Source of the DNA: Myxococcales bacterium
Lineage (GTDB): Bacteria > Myxococcota_A > Polyangia > Haliangiales > Haliangiaceae
Direction of reading: 5' to 3'
Assembly: GCA_016794525.1 (NCBI GenBank)
Contig: JAEUJY010000090.1
Coordinates: 1-64,000, forward strand
Length of the DNA stretch: 64,000 bases
Both the position numbers and the translations under genes were made by a program. This document shows positions 34,840-46,143 of the stretch, piece by piece (position 1 is the first letter of the stretch; each line of letters starts with the position of its first letter). The notes beneath the pieces were generated by a model. The model was not told the DNA's origin and searched no databases. It was given only the letters and a program-made list of their open reading frames with translations.

Positions 34840-34908
34840 ACAGCCGCACGCGCGCGGGCTAGCAGCTCGTACCGCGTAGACCCAGAGAGTAGCCTCGCTG
34901 GCGCTCGG

Positions 34909-35787
34909 CTAGTCGGGCTGCCCCAGCGCGCGCGGCGGGGCGACGCGGCGCGGCCACACGGCGAGCAGCACCAGCGCCAGCACGTAGGGCAACAGCCGCG
35001 TCAGCTCGGCGGGCAGCCCGACGCCGTGGGTCTGCATGCGGTACTGGACGGCGTCGGCGAGGCCGAACGCCAGGCACCACAGCGCGGCGCGGCCCGGGCG
35101 CCAGCCGCTCATGATCACCGCGGCCAGCGCGACGTAGCCGCGGCCGCCCGAGGCCTCGGCGACGAAGCCGTCGACCGGCAGCGACAGCTGCGCGCCGCCG
35201 ACGCCGGCGATCGCGCCGCCGATCAGCACGGCCGCCCAGCGCACCCGCGCGACCGAGACGCCGGCGGCGGCGACCGCGTCGGGGCGCTCGCCGACCGCGC
35301 GCACCCGCAGGCCCAGCCGGGTCTGCCACAGCCCGACGACCACCAGCGCCACCAGCGCGGCGGCGATCCAGGTGATCGGGTTGGTGAGCACGCCGGTGCC
35401 GACGCCGTCGAAGCGCGGCGAGTTGGCGCCCTGGCCGTAGCGCACGCCGAGGAAGTAGCGGGTGAAGCCGAACGCCCCCAGGTTGAGCGCGATGCCGGTG
35501 ACGACCTGATCGGCGCCGAGCCGCACGCTCCACAGCGCCTGGATCGCCGCGACCGCGACGCCGGCCGCCGCGGCGCCGGCGATGCCGACCGCGATCGAGC
35601 CGGTCTCGTAGCCGAGCACCGCCGCCGCGAACGCGCCCATGAGCAGCTTGGCCTCGAGCGCCAGATCGATCACGCCGGCGCGCTCGCTGAGCGTGCCGCC
35701 CAGCGCCGCCAGCACGTACGGGATCGCGATGCGCAGCACCTGGGCCAGGAAGCCCAGCGTGATCAGCGACGCGACGAAGCCGGTCAC
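34909..35787 (-). CDS. BMP-type nucleoside ABC transporter, permease 2
   Basis: This 292-residue membrane subunit of the BPD_transp_2 family has about eight to nine hydrophobic segments. It carries [27 protein letters not shown], the cytoplasmic coupling-loop signature of nucleoside/sugar ABC permeases ([15 protein letters not shown] type). It starts at GTG 35787, overlapping the stop of permease 1 by GTGA. It is the last gene of the four-gene importer operon. Confidence 0.9.
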   Translation of the reverse strand: MTGFVASLITLGFLAQVLRIAIPYVLAALGGTLSERAGVIDLALEAKLLMGAFAAAVLGYETGSIAVGIAGAAAAGVAVAAIQALWSVRLGADQVVTGIALNLGAFGFTRYFLGVRYGQGANSPRFDGVGTGVLTNPITWIAAALVALVVVGLWQTRLGLRVRAVGERPDAVAAAGVSVARVRWAAVLIGGAIAGVGGAQLSLPVDGFVAEASGGRGYVALAAVIMSGWRPGRAALWCLAFGLADAVQYRMQTHGVGLPAELTRLLPYVLALVLLAVWPRRVAPPRALGQPD

Positions 35788-36784
35788 GCCCGCCTCCGGC
35801 CCAGCGACGCCGCCGCCACCAGCACCACCACCGCCTGCAGCACGTCGACCATCTCCTTGGGCACGTCGCTGGCGATCGCCAGGCCGCCCTGGCCGAGCAC
35901 GCCGAACACCAGCGCCGCGCCGATGATCGCCAGCGCCTCGCCCTGGGCCAAGAGCGCCACCGCGATCCCGAGGAAGCCGACGCCGCGGCCCAGGCCGTCC
36001 TCGTACGCGTGCTTGTGGCCGAGCACGAAGTGCGCGCCGGCCAGCCCGGCCATGCCACCGGCGACGGTCATCGCCCACACCCGCGCGCGATCGACCGGCA
36101 GGCCGGCGGCGCGCGCGGCGTCGAGCCCCTGCCCGGTCATGCGCCAGGTGAAGCCGACGCGGGTGCGCGCCAGGAGCCACGCCATCAGCGCCGCGACGGC
36201 GAGCGCGCCGAGCGCGCTGACCGACGCGTTCGAGCCGGCCAGCCCCAGCTCGGGCAGCTGCGCCGCGGCCGGGATGGTCGCGGTGCGGGTCGACTCGCCG
36301 ACGAACAGGCTGCGGTTGCCGAGCCACAGCGCGACGCCGGCGATGATCGCGTTGAGGCCGATCGCGACGATCACCTCGTGCGCGCCGCGGTAGATGCGCA
36401 TCGCGCCGGTGGCGGCGCCGACCGCCGCGCCGGCCAGGAACGCCACCGCGGTCGCGATCAGCACGGCGAGCGGCGCCGGCAGCCCCGGTGGCAGCGCCGC
36501 CGCCACCACCGCGCACGCCAGCGCGGCCGCGGTCAGCTGACCCTCGCCGCCGATGTTGAACAGCCCGGCGCGCAGCGGCACCGCGACCGCGAGGCCGGTG
36601 AACACCAGCGGCGTCGCGCGGAACAGCACCTGGCCGAAGCCCTGGCGCTCGCCCAGCGTCTTCTGCAGCAGCTGGCCCCACGCGTGGAGCGGCGACGCGC
36701 CGGCGACGATCATCAGCAGGCTGCCGACCGCCATCGTCGCCAGCAGCGCGACGACGGTCAGGTGGATCGTGCGCGCGCGCCCGG

Positions 36785-36788
<4 letters not shown>
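35784..36788 (-). CDS. BMP-type nucleoside ABC transporter, permease 1
   Basis: This 334-residue membrane subunit has about nine hydrophobic segments and the permease signature PLRAGLFNIGGEGQLTAAALA, typical of the first permease of BMP (basic membrane protein)-dependent nucleoside importers. GTG 36788 overlaps the ATPase stop by four bases and its own stop overlaps permease 2, so the subunits are made stoichiometrically. Confidence 0.9.
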
Positions 36789-38301
<1,513 letters not shown>

Positions 38302-38305
<4 letters not shown>

Positions 38306-39351
38306 TGCGACGGCACCTCGATGCGACCGGCGATCACGTCGGCCGCCAGCGCCCGGGCCCGGGTCACGACGTCGGCCGACAGCAGGTGCGCGTTGTCCGC
38401 GTTGGCGACGAAGCCGACGCCGTCGTCGGCCAGGCCCAGCTCGCGGATCCCGCCGCGGAAGCGGCCGGCGACGACGTCGGCGACCGCGTCGAACACCGCG
38501 ACGTCGACCTGCTTGACCATGCTGGTCAGCACGCAGCACGGCGCCTCGTGGAACTGATCCGAGTCGACGCCGATCACCCGCTTGCCCTTGGCCCGGGCCG
38601 CGGCGATCACGCCGGCGCCGGTCTTGCCCGACGCGTGGAAGACGATGTCGGCACCGCCCTCGTACTGCGCCAGCGCCAGCTCCTGGCCCAGCGCCGGATC
38701 GGCGAACGCCTTGGGCTCGGTGCCGGCGTAGGCCGAGAACACCTTGCAGTCGGGGCACACGTGCTTGACCCCGGCGACGTAGCCGGCCTCGAACTTGCGG
38801 ATCAGCGGGATCTTCATGCCGCCGACGAAGCCGACCGTGCGGGTGCGGGTCGACAGCCCGGCGATCGCGCCGACGATGAAGCTGCCCTCGTGCTCGCGGA
38901 AGCGCAGCCCGGCCAGGTTGGGCGGCGGCTGATCGGGCCCGGTCGGCGCGTAGTCGATGCCGGCGAACGCGACGTCGGGGAACTCGCGGGCCAGCCGCTC
39001 GAGGTCGGCCGAGAAGATGAAGCCGACGCCGATCACCAGGTCGAGGTGCTGGGCCGCCAGCTGGCGCAGCGCCGCCTCGCGATCGGCGCCGTCGGACGGC
39101 TCGATCGTCGTGATCGCGACGCCGAGCTGATCGCGGGCCCGCACCAGCCCGCGCCACGCGACGTCGTTGAACGAGCGATCGTCCTTGCCGCCGACGTCGA
39201 ACACCAGCCCGATCCGCGCCCGCGGTGCGCCCGCGCCCGTGGCCGGCTGCGGCCGCGCCGGCGCCAGCGCGTCCCCGATGATCAGGAGCGCGGCGTTGAC
39301 GACGACGAGCGCGGCGACCAGGCGCCAGGTCCGCACGCGCAGACGATACAC
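38302..39351 (-). CDS. BMP family (nucleoside) ABC substrate-binding protein
   Basis: The periplasmic binding protein is about 349 residues. The BMP/Med fold is clear from IGLVFDVGGKDDRSFNDVAWRGL, DLVIGVGFIFSADLERLAREF and VGFVGGMKIPLIRKFEAGYVAGV. Family members bind purine nucleosides such as adenosine or inosine. The start is uncertain: GTG 39351 gives an Arg-containing n-region and a hydrophobic segment, while GTG 39336 or 39411 is also possible. No lipobox Cys follows the hydrophobic segment, which is unusual because most Gram-positive relatives are lipoproteins; it may be a cleaved or anchored periplasmic protein. First gene of the operon. Confidence 0.88.
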
Positions 39352-39443
39352 CGCCCGGGCCGACCCGAGACGCCGCGGGGCCCCCGCCACGGCGCCGGCG
39401 CGACCCGACACACCGCCGGGCCGACCCGCTACACTGCCGCGCC

Positions 39444-41669
39444 ATGGCTCGCTCGCTGTTCGTGGCCCTGGGCCTCGCGACCCTCGTGGCGTCGTGCTGC
39501 CCGCAACCGAAGCCCAAGACGGAGACGACTGTCGTCATGCCTCCACCGCCGCCGCCGCCCCCGCCCACCCCCTCGGCCCACGACGCCGCGCTGGCCGAGG
39601 TCGCGCGCCTGACCGCCGTGGCCGACGCCAACCCGCTCCTGGCCGCGTGGACCGGCCGCGACGGCGGCGTGCCGCCGTTCGAGCAGCTGGCCGCCGCGGC
39701 GTTCCCCGCCGCCCTCGAGACCGGCATCGCGCTGCGCGCCGCCGAGCTCGAGGCGATCGTCACCGATCCGGCGCCGGCCACCTTCGCCAACACGATCGCC
39801 GCGCTCGAGGGCGCCGGCCGCCACCTGCGCCGCGCCGAGACGCTGTTCGGCGTGATGGCCTCGGGCCTCAACAGCCCCGACGTGCAGGCGGTCGAGGAGC
39901 AGTGGTCGCCCAAGCTGGCCGCCGCCGCCGATCAGCAGATCAACTTCAACCAGGCGCTGTTCGCGCGCATCGCCGCGGTCCACGCCGATCGCGCCACCGC
40001 CGGGCTCGATCCGGTGCAGGTGCGGCTGGTCGAGAAGTACTACGACGGCATGGTCCGGCGCGGCGCCAAGCTCGACGCCGACGGCAAGGCCAAGCTGGGC
40101 GCGGTCAACCAGGAGCTGGCCGGGCTGTACACCGGCTTCGGCAACAAGGTGCTGGCCGACGAGGACACCTGGATCGTCCTCGACAAGAAGGAGGACCTGG
40201 CCGGCCTGCCCGCCGATCTGATCGCCAGCTACGCCGCCGCCGCCGAGGAGCACAAGCTGCCCGGCAAGTGGGCGGTGGTCAACACCCGCTCGAGCGTCGA
40301 TCCGTTCCTGGCGGCGTCGGCGCGCCGCGACCTGCGCGAGCGGGTGTGGAAGGCGTTCAAGAGCCGCGGCGATCACGGCGACGCCAACGACACCAAGGCG
40401 ACGATCGCGCGGATCGTCAAGCTGCGCGCCGAGCGCGCGGCGCTCCTGGGCTATGCCACCCACGCCCACCTGCGCATGGACGACACGATGGCCAAGGACC
40501 CGGCCGCGGCGATGGCGCTGATGATGCGGGTGTGGCCGGCGGCGGTGAAGCGCGTCCACGAGGAGGTCGCGGCGATGGCGCCGTTCGCCAAGAAGGACAA
40601 GCTCGCGGGCCCGATCGAGCCGTGGGACTACCTCTACTACCAGGAGAAGGTGAAGGCCGCGAAGTACAAGTTCGACTCGGGCGAGCTCAAGGCGTACTTC
40701 TCGCTCGACAACATGATCGCCGGCTCGATGTACATGGCCGAGCGGCTGTACGGGCTGACCTTCGCCGAGATCACCGGCCAGGTGCCGACGTTCCACCCCG
40801 ACGTCCGGGTGTGGGAGGTCAAGGACAAGGCCTCGGGCAAGCTGATCGGCCTGTTCTACGGCGACTACTTCGCCCGTGCCGGCAAGCGCTCGGGCGCGTG
40901 GATGTCGAGCTACCAGGTCTACGAGACCTTCACCGGCACCACCCGGATCCCGATCGTCTCGAACAACAACAACTTCGTGCGCGGCGCCGCCGGCGCGCCG
41001 ATCCTGATCTCGCTCGACGACACCGAGACGCTGTTCCACGAGTTCGGCCACGCCATCCACTACCTGGTCGCCGAGGGCGCGTACCCCGGCCTGGGCGACA
41101 CCCCGTCGGACTTCGTCGAGTACCCGTCGCAGGTCCACGAGAACTGGGTGCTGACCCGCCCGGTGCTCGATCAGTTCGCGCGCCACTACCAGACCAAGGC
41201 GCCGATGCCGCAGGCGCTGCTCGACAAGGTCGCCGCCGCCCGCACCTTCAACCAGGGCTACGGCACCGTCGAGTACCTGTCGGCGGCGATCGTCGACATG
41301 AAGCTGCACACGCTGCCCGGCGGCGTGATCGATCCGGCCACGTTCGAGGCCGCGACGATGAAGGCGATCGGCGCGCCGCGCGAGGTGGCGATGCGCCACC
41401 GGCTGCCGCACTTCAACCACCTCTTCACCAGCGACGAGTACTCCGCCGGCTACTACAGCTACCTGTGGAGCGACGTCATGGCCGCCGACACCTGGGCCGC
41501 CTTCACCGAGAGCGGCGACGTCTTCGATCCGACGGTCGCCGCCAAGATGAAGCAGTACATCCTGGCCCCCGGCAACGCCACCGACCGCGCCGCGGCGTAC
41601 CGGCAGTTCCGCGGCCGCGACCCCGACGTCAAGGCGCTGCTGGCCAAGCGCGGCTTCCCGACCGAGTGA
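39444..41669 (+). CDS. M3 family zinc metallopeptidase lipoprotein
   Basis: This 741-residue predicted lipoprotein (VASC, Cys18) has a poly-Pro tether at residues ~33-42. A mostly helical peptidyl-dipeptidase/oligopeptidase-type catalytic domain follows. The zinc site is H532-E533-F-G-H536 with the third ligand Glu about 23 residues on in DFVEYPSQVHENW, and GYYSYLWSDVMAADTW near the end is also an M3 hallmark. Cytosolic M3 enzymes trim oligopeptides; the lipid anchor would put this one in the periplasm or outer membrane. Confidence 0.92.
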   Translation: MARSLFVALGLATLVASCCPQPKPKTETTVVMPPPPPPPPPTPSAHDAALAEVARLTAVADANPLLAAWTGRDGGVPPFEQLAAAAFPAALETGIALRAAELEAIVTDPAPATFANTIAALEGAGRHLRRAETLFGVMASGLNSPDVQAVEEQWSPKLAAAADQQINFNQALFARIAAVHADRATAGLDPVQVRLVEKYYDGMVRRGAKLDADGKAKLGAVNQELAGLYTGFGNKVLADEDTWIVLDKKEDLAGLPADLIASYAAAAEEHKLPGKWAVVNTRSSVDPFLAASARRDLRERVWKAFKSRGDHGDANDTKATIARIVKLRAERAALLGYATHAHLRMDDTMAKDPAAAMALMMRVWPAAVKRVHEEVAAMAPFAKKDKLAGPIEPWDYLYYQEKVKAAKYKFDSGELKAYFSLDNMIAGSMYMAERLYGLTFAEITGQVPTFHPDVRVWEVKDKASGKLIGLFYGDYFARAGKRSGAWMSSYQVYETFTGTTRIPIVSNNNNFVRGAAGAPILISLDDTETLFHEFGHAIHYLVAEGAYPGLGDTPSDFVEYPSQVHENWVLTRPVLDQFARHYQTKAPMPQALLDKVAAARTFNQGYGTVEYLSAAIVDMKLHTLPGGVIDPATFEAATMKAIGAPREVAMRHRLPHFNHLFTSDEYSAGYYSYLWSDVMAADTWAAFTESGDVFDPTVAAKMKQYILAPGNATDRAAAYRQFRGRDPDVKALLAKRGFPTE

Positions 41670-41733
41670 CGCGGGGCGTCGCGGCGCGGTCGATTGTTGC
41701 GACCAGGGCGCCGCTCGGCGCGACTCACCGGGC

Positions 41734-43047
41734 ATGGCCTCCCTGAACCGCTGGCTGGCGATCGTCGTGGTGGGTACGCTGTGGACCGCGTGCGGCGACG
41801 ACGGCGGCGGCACCGTCACCCCGCCCGAATGCAGCGCCACCGGCGTCGCGTGCACCGCCGACACCGACTGCTGCACCGGCGACTGCAACGACCTCACCGG
41901 CGTCTGCTCGCGCACCCCGGGCGCGTGCCTGGCCGCGGGCAGCGACTGCCAGAGCGGCCCCGACTGCTGCTCGTTCGCGTGCGTCGACTTCAAGTGCTCC
42001 GGCAACCAGTGCACCTCCGACGGGCAAGCCTGCACCACCGGCAGCGAGTGCTGCTCGGGCAGCTGCACCGGCGGCACCTGCGCGCCGCTCAACACCGCCT
42101 GCCACACGTCGGGCAACGCGTGCACCGCTGACGCCGACTGCTGCTCGCACTACTGCGAGGGCGGCACCTGCAACAACGCGCCGTCGTATTGCACACAGCT
42201 CGGCGACACCTGCCAGTTCGGCAGCGAGTGCTGCAGCGGCCTGTGCGACGTCGCCGCCGGCGCCACGCTCGGCGTGTGCGTCCCGGTCCCGGCCGGCGGC
42301 GCCACCGGCTGCACCAGCGCCGGCGAGGTGTGCGGCGCCGGCGCCGACTACATGGGCGGCGAGCTGCCGATCTGCGGCGGCGAGTGCTGCGGCCGGGCCT
42401 GCCTGCCCTACGGGCCGACCGGCGTGCTGATCTGCCAGCCGTCGAGCGGCTGCCGGCCCACCGGCGAGACCTGCGTCAACGACAGCGACTGCTGCGGCTC
42501 GGCCGGGCTGCCCGACGGCGCGATGTCGGACGTCATGTGCCGCAAGGAGGGCACCAACCCGATCGGCCGCTGCGACAACGGCAACTCGTGCAGCCCGGCC
42601 GGCGCGATCTGCCGCCTGCAGACCGACTCGTGCAACGCCAACGCCAACTGCTGCGCCGGCAACGTGCTCTCGTTCGACACCTGCCACCTCGACGCGCTCG
42701 GCGTCCCGCGCTGCACCGTCGGCGAGATCGTCTGCACCAACCCGCAGGACTACGTCGGCATGACCTGCGCCACCAGCGCCGACTGCTGCGGGCTGCCGTG
42801 CCTGCCGGTGCCGGGCACCGAGTTCACGCTGCGCTGCGGGGCGAGCTGCCAGCCCACCGGCGGCGCGTGCACCACCGCCACCGACTGCTGCTCGGGCCTG
42901 CCGTGCACGACGCCGCCCGGCTCGACGGTCGGCACCTGCGGCGAGCCGCAGGGCTGCGCGACGTTCGGCCAGAGCTGCGACGCCGCCAACCCGTGCTGCA
43001 CCAACCTGACCTGCGATCAGGGCACCTGCACCGAGTTCATCCCCTGA
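41734..43047 (+). CDS. Cys-rich repeat lipoprotein
   Basis: This 437-residue lipoprotein (WTAC, Cys20) has a mature part made of about ten copies of a 25-45-residue module built on C-x5-CC-x3-C, e.g. CTADTDCCTGDC, CTTGSECCSGSC, CQFGSECCSGLC and CATSADCCGLPC. This spacing resembles knottin-like disulphide modules found in myxobacterial surface proteins. Each module is probably locked by two or three disulphides. No function is known; a structural or adhesive role outside the cell is a guess. Confidence 0.78.
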   Translation: MASLNRWLAIVVVGTLWTACGDDGGGTVTPPECSATGVACTADTDCCTGDCNDLTGVCSRTPGACLAAGSDCQSGPDCCSFACVDFKCSGNQCTSDGQACTTGSECCSGSCTGGTCAPLNTACHTSGNACTADADCCSHYCEGGTCNNAPSYCTQLGDTCQFGSECCSGLCDVAAGATLGVCVPVPAGGATGCTSAGEVCGAGADYMGGELPICGGECCGRACLPYGPTGVLICQPSSGCRPTGETCVNDSDCCGSAGLPDGAMSDVMCRKEGTNPIGRCDNGNSCSPAGAICRLQTDSCNANANCCAGNVLSFDTCHLDALGVPRCTVGEIVCTNPQDYVGMTCATSADCCGLPCLPVPGTEFTLRCGASCQPTGGACTTATDCCSGLPCTTPPGSTVGTCGEPQGCATFGQSCDAANPCCTNLTCDQGTCTEFIP

Positions 43048-43052
43048 GCTCC

Positions 43053-43068
43053 TGGAGGGCGTGTCGCC
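43053..43068. repeat. Intergenic 16-base motif, copy 1
   Basis: TGGAGGGCGTGTCGCC here, just after a stop codon, recurs exactly on the other strand at 46144-46159, also just downstream of a gene's 3' end. Confidence 0.5.
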
Positions 43069-43076
43069 GAGCCCCC

Positions 43077-43103
43077 CTCGATCTCGGCCAAGCCGGGATC
43101 GAG
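43077..43103. terminator. Bidirectional hairpin between convergent genes
   Basis: Arms 43077-43088 and 43092-43103 pair over 12 bp (one G-T wobble) around a CAA loop, in the 76-base gap between the convergent Cys-rich lipoprotein and LysR-type genes. No T tract follows, so it would be a GC-rich structure of the kind common in this type of genome. The right arm lies within the 17-base motif also found at 496-512. Confidence 0.55.
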
Positions 43104-43123
43104 CCTCCCCAAGGCCCGTGGCG

Positions 43124-44062
43124 TCAGGCGGCGCGCCCGGCGCCGCGGGCGGCCACCGCGACGATCTGATCGCGCAGCCAGCGCTGGGCCGGATCGGCGG
43201 CGGCGCGCTCGTGCCACAGCAGGTGGATCGTGAAGCCGGTCAGCTCGACCGGCGGCGGCCGCAGCGCCAGGTCGATCATCGGCGCGAACGTGGTCGCGAT
43301 CCGGCGGGGCAAGGTCGCGATCAGATCGGTGCCGGCCAGCACCAGCGGGGCGACCAGGAAGTGCGGGACCGCCACCGCGACCCGCCGCTGGCGGCCGAGC
43401 GCGGCCAGCGCGTCGTCGACGAACCCGCCGGCGGTGCCGCGCGGCGCGATCAGCAGGTGGTCGAGCGCGCAGAACCGGTCCAGCGTCAGCCGGCCGCGCG
43501 CGCTGGGGTGCTCGGCGCGCACCGCGCAGGTGAACGTCTCGTCGAACAGCGCCCGCTGGAAGCAGCCGCCGGTGAGGTCGCGCGGCCGCGCCGGCGCCAG
43601 CACCGCGTCGATCGCGCCGCTGGCCAGCGCGCCGGCGACGTCCTCGGGCACGGTCCGCACGAACAGGTCGACGCCGGGGGCCACGGCGGCCAGCCGCGCC
43701 ACCAGCGCGGGCAGCAGCACCAGCTCGGCGTAGTCACCGCCGGCGACGTGGAAGGTGCGCCGGGCGGTCGCCGGCTCGAAGCCGCCGCCCCGCCACACCG
43801 CCGCCAGCTCGGCCAGCGCGTGGGCCACCACCGGCTGCAGCGCCTCGGCGCGCGCGGTCGGCACCAGCGCGCCGCGCGGCCCGCGCACCAGCAGTGGATC
43901 GCCGAGCTGCGCGCGCAGCCGCGCCAGCGCGTGGCTGGCCGCCGATTGGGTCAGGCCCAGCCGCGCCGCGGCCCGGGTCACGTGGCGCTCGGCCAGCAGC
44001 ACGTCGAGGACCCGCAGCAGGTTGAGGTCCACCGCCGCCAGGTCGTCATGAACGGTGCGCAT
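43124..44062 (-). CDS. LysR-family transcriptional regulator
   Basis: The 312-residue protein has an N-terminal winged HTH (LLAERHVTRAAARLGLTQSAASHALARLRAQLGDPLLVR) and a C-terminal periplasmic-binding-like ligand domain (DYAELVLLPALVARLAAVAPGV). ATG 44062 is chosen; an in-frame ATG at 44080 would add six residues but lies inside an inverted repeat that may be the operator. Divergent from the NmrA-like reductase gene, its probable target. Confidence 0.88.
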   Translation of the reverse strand: MRTVHDDLAAVDLNLLRVLDVLLAERHVTRAAARLGLTQSAASHALARLRAQLGDPLLVRGPRGALVPTARAEALQPVVAHALAELAAVWRGGGFEPATARRTFHVAGGDYAELVLLPALVARLAAVAPGVDLFVRTVPEDVAGALASGAIDAVLAPARPRDLTGGCFQRALFDETFTCAVRAEHPSARGRLTLDRFCALDHLLIAPRGTAGGFVDDALAALGRQRRVAVAVPHFLVAPLVLAGTDLIATLPRRIATTFAPMIDLALRPPPVELTGFTIHLLWHERAAADPAQRWLRDQIVAVAARGAGRAA

Positions 44063-44093
44063 GATGCCTATGAATACCATCGTCTTGGATCAT
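44061..44093. promoter_or_regulatory. Candidate LysR site
   Basis: ATGAT (44061-44065) and ATCAT (44089-44093) form a spaced inverted repeat in an AT-richer stretch of the divergent spacer, as expected for a LysR-type autoregulatory/activation region. Confidence 0.35.
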
Positions 44094-44146
44094 GACGGCG
44101 GACGACGCACAGTGGGGCCACTCAACCGCTACCGAAGGAGCTCGCC

Positions 44147-45010
44147 ATGTTCGTCATCGCTGGAGTCACGGGAAACACGGGTGCCGTCGTCGCCGACACG
44201 CTGCTGGCCGCCAAGGCCCCGGTCCGGGTCATCGTCCGCGACGCCGCCAAGGGCGCGGCGTGGCGGGCCAAGGGCGCCGAGGTCGCGATCGCCGACCTGG
44301 CCGACGTGCCGGCGCTGACCGCCGCGCTGCGCGGCGCCCAGGGCGCGTACCTGCTGGTGCCGCCGCGCCCGACCGCCGCCGAGCCGCTGGCCGACAACCG
44401 CGCGGTCGCCGCCGCGCTGGCCGCCGCGGTCGCCGCCGCCCGGGTGCCCCACGTCGTGCTGCTGTCGTCGATCGCCGCCCACCAGCCCGACGGCACCGGC
44501 CCGATCGTCTCGGTCCACGTCGCCGAGAAGCTGCTGGCCGAGGTCACCCAGCTCACCGCCGTGCGCGCGGCGTACTTCATGGAGAACTGGGCCGGCGCGC
44601 TGGGCATGCTGGCGCAGGGCGCGCTGCCGACCTTCATCCCCCGCGGGCTGGTGATCCCGATGGTCGCGACCAAGGACATCGGCAAGACCGCCGCCGCCGC
44701 GCTGCTCGAGGGCCCGCGCGGCGACGCGCGGATCGAGCTGGCCGGCCCGCGCGACTACAGCGCCGACGACGTCGCCGCCGCGCTGACCAAGCTGACCGGC
44801 CGGCCGGTGGCCGCCGCCGACGCGCCGCTCGACGCCGTGGTGCCGACGTTCACGTCGTTCGGCCTGTCGCCGGCGTTCGCCGGGCTGTTCCGCGAGATGT
44901 ACGCCGGCCTGATCAGCGGCCGGGTCGTGTGGCAGGGCGGCGCCGCCCGCGCGATCCGCGGCCAGGTCGACATCGCCGACGTGCTCGGCCCGATCGTCGC
45001 CGGTCGCTGA
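44147..45010 (+). CDS. NmrA-like NAD(P)-binding reductase
   Basis: This 287-residue Rossmann-fold protein of the atypical SDR (NmrA/HSCARG, quinone-reductase-like) type has the N-terminal dinucleotide motif GVTGNTGAVV (residues 6-15), then VRVIVRD and a conserved HVVLLSSIAAHQ strand. The C-terminal half is variable and helical. It is probably a redox sensor or NAD(P)H-dependent quinone reductase. It follows a strong GAAGGAG ribosome site, is divergent from the LysR regulator, and lies 35 bases before the metallo-beta-lactamase-fold lipoprotein gene, which is probably in the same operon. Confidence 0.85.
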   Translation: MFVIAGVTGNTGAVVADTLLAAKAPVRVIVRDAAKGAAWRAKGAEVAIADLADVPALTAALRGAQGAYLLVPPRPTAAEPLADNRAVAAALAAAVAAARVPHVVLLSSIAAHQPDGTGPIVSVHVAEKLLAEVTQLTAVRAAYFMENWAGALGMLAQGALPTFIPRGLVIPMVATKDIGKTAAAALLEGPRGDARIELAGPRDYSADDVAAALTKLTGRPVAAADAPLDAVVPTFTSFGLSPAFAGLFREMYAGLISGRVVWQGGAARAIRGQVDIADVLGPIVAGR

Positions 45011-45045
45011 GCTCCCTTCCCACTCATCCGATCGCAGGAGTCGTC

Positions 45046-45972
45046 ATGCGCACCCTCGCCACCGCCCTCGCCCTCGCCACCCTCACCGCCTGCGGCTCCG
45101 CCGCGGCCCCGCACGCCCCGACGGCCACCCCGTCGGTCGCGCCGATCACCGTCACGCCGTACGCCGCGGCGGAGTCGAACGTCAACGCGTACGTCGTCAG
45201 CGACGGCCAGGGCGCGATCGTCATCGACGCCACCCGCACGCCCGCCGACGGCGCGGCGGTCGCGGCGCTGGTCGCGCAGCGCACCACCGGCCCGGTGACC
45301 GTGCTGATCACCCACGGCCACCCCGATCACTTCCTCGGCCTCGGCGCGCTGCGCGCCGCGCTGCCCGACGCCCGCTTCGTCGTCGCGCGCCCCGAGATCA
45401 AGGCCGACATCATCGGCATGGCCACCTGGATGACGGCGCAGGGCTGGCTGGCGCAGCTGCCGGCGATGCAGCCGAAGACCGCCGCGCACCCCGACGGCTT
45501 CGACTACGCCGGCCAGCTCGAGGTGCTCGACGCGCCGACGCTGGCGCTCCCGGGCGGCGCCGCGCTGGCGCTGACCGCCGACTACCCGGCCACCGAGGCC
45601 GAGCACATGACCACGGCCTACAGCCCCGACGCCAACGCGCTGTTCACCGGCGACCTCGCGTACCACGACGTGCACCTGTGGCTCGGCGTCGGCGTGACGC
45701 GCGCGAGCGCCGCGGCGTGGCAGACCACCCTCGACGGCCTCGGCGCCACCTGGGGCGCGCGGCGCCCGACGGTGTACCCCGGCCACGGCGCGCCCGCCGA
45801 CCTCGCCGTGTTCGCGGCCGACCGCGCGTACATCGACGACATCCTCGCGGTCACCGCCAGCGCGCCGTCGGACGAGGCGGCGATCGCGGCGATGGCGGCG
45901 AAGTATCCGGAGCACGCCAACCGCGACTTCCTGCTGATGATGAGCGTCACGAACCTGCGGACGCAGAAGTAG
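45046..45972 (+). CDS. Metallo-beta-lactamase-fold lipoprotein
   Basis: This 308-residue lipoprotein (LTAC, Cys16) has the metal motif H90-x-H92-x-D94-H95 in THGHPDH, a further Asp in FTGDLAYHDVHLWL and a His in YPGHGAP, so both metal sites appear complete. The family is broad (thioesterases, lactonases, phosphodiesterases, beta-lactamases); nothing identifies the substrate. CAGGAG precedes ATG 45046. Context with LysR and an NmrA-like reductase suggests an inducible detoxification or quinone/aldehyde response. Confidence 0.82.
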   Translation: MRTLATALALATLTACGSAAAPHAPTATPSVAPITVTPYAAAESNVNAYVVSDGQGAIVIDATRTPADGAAVAALVAQRTTGPVTVLITHGHPDHFLGLGALRAALPDARFVVARPEIKADIIGMATWMTAQGWLAQLPAMQPKTAAHPDGFDYAGQLEVLDAPTLALPGGAALALTADYPATEAEHMTTAYSPDANALFTGDLAYHDVHLWLGVGVTRASAAAWQTTLDGLGATWGARRPTVYPGHGAPADLAVFAADRAYIDDILAVTASAPSDEAAIAAMAAKYPEHANRDFLLMMSVTNLRTQK

Positions 45973-46004
45973 GCGGGGACGGAGTGGAGAGGCGGAGGGG
46001 AGCG

Positions 46005-46112
46005 GGGAGCGGGAGCGGGATCCCGAGCGGGAGCGGGAGCGGGAGCCGGATCGGGATCCGGATCGGGATCCAGATCGGGCACGGGCACGGGCACGGGCAC
46101 GGGCACGGGCAC
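46005..46112. repeat. Array of 18 hexanucleotide units
   Basis: The 108 bases divide exactly into 18 six-base units in one register: GGGAGC, GGGATC, CCGAGC, CGGATC and CAGATC variants, then six perfect GGGCAC copies at 46077-46112. It lies in the 192-base gap between convergent genes. No gene is seen in it: either strand would encode dipeptide repeats without a start or ribosome site. Expansion by slippage is the likely origin. Confidence 0.85.
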
Positions 46113-46143
46113 GGGGCAGGCGATGTCGATACGCCGAGGGCGT

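Noticed and set aside
34840-34908. Possible terminator between the EGF lipoprotein and the ABC permease gene
   Set aside because: No convincing stem found in the 69-base convergent gap.
46005-46112. Possible CRISPR array
   Set aside because: Six-base units without spacers; a simple tandem repeat.
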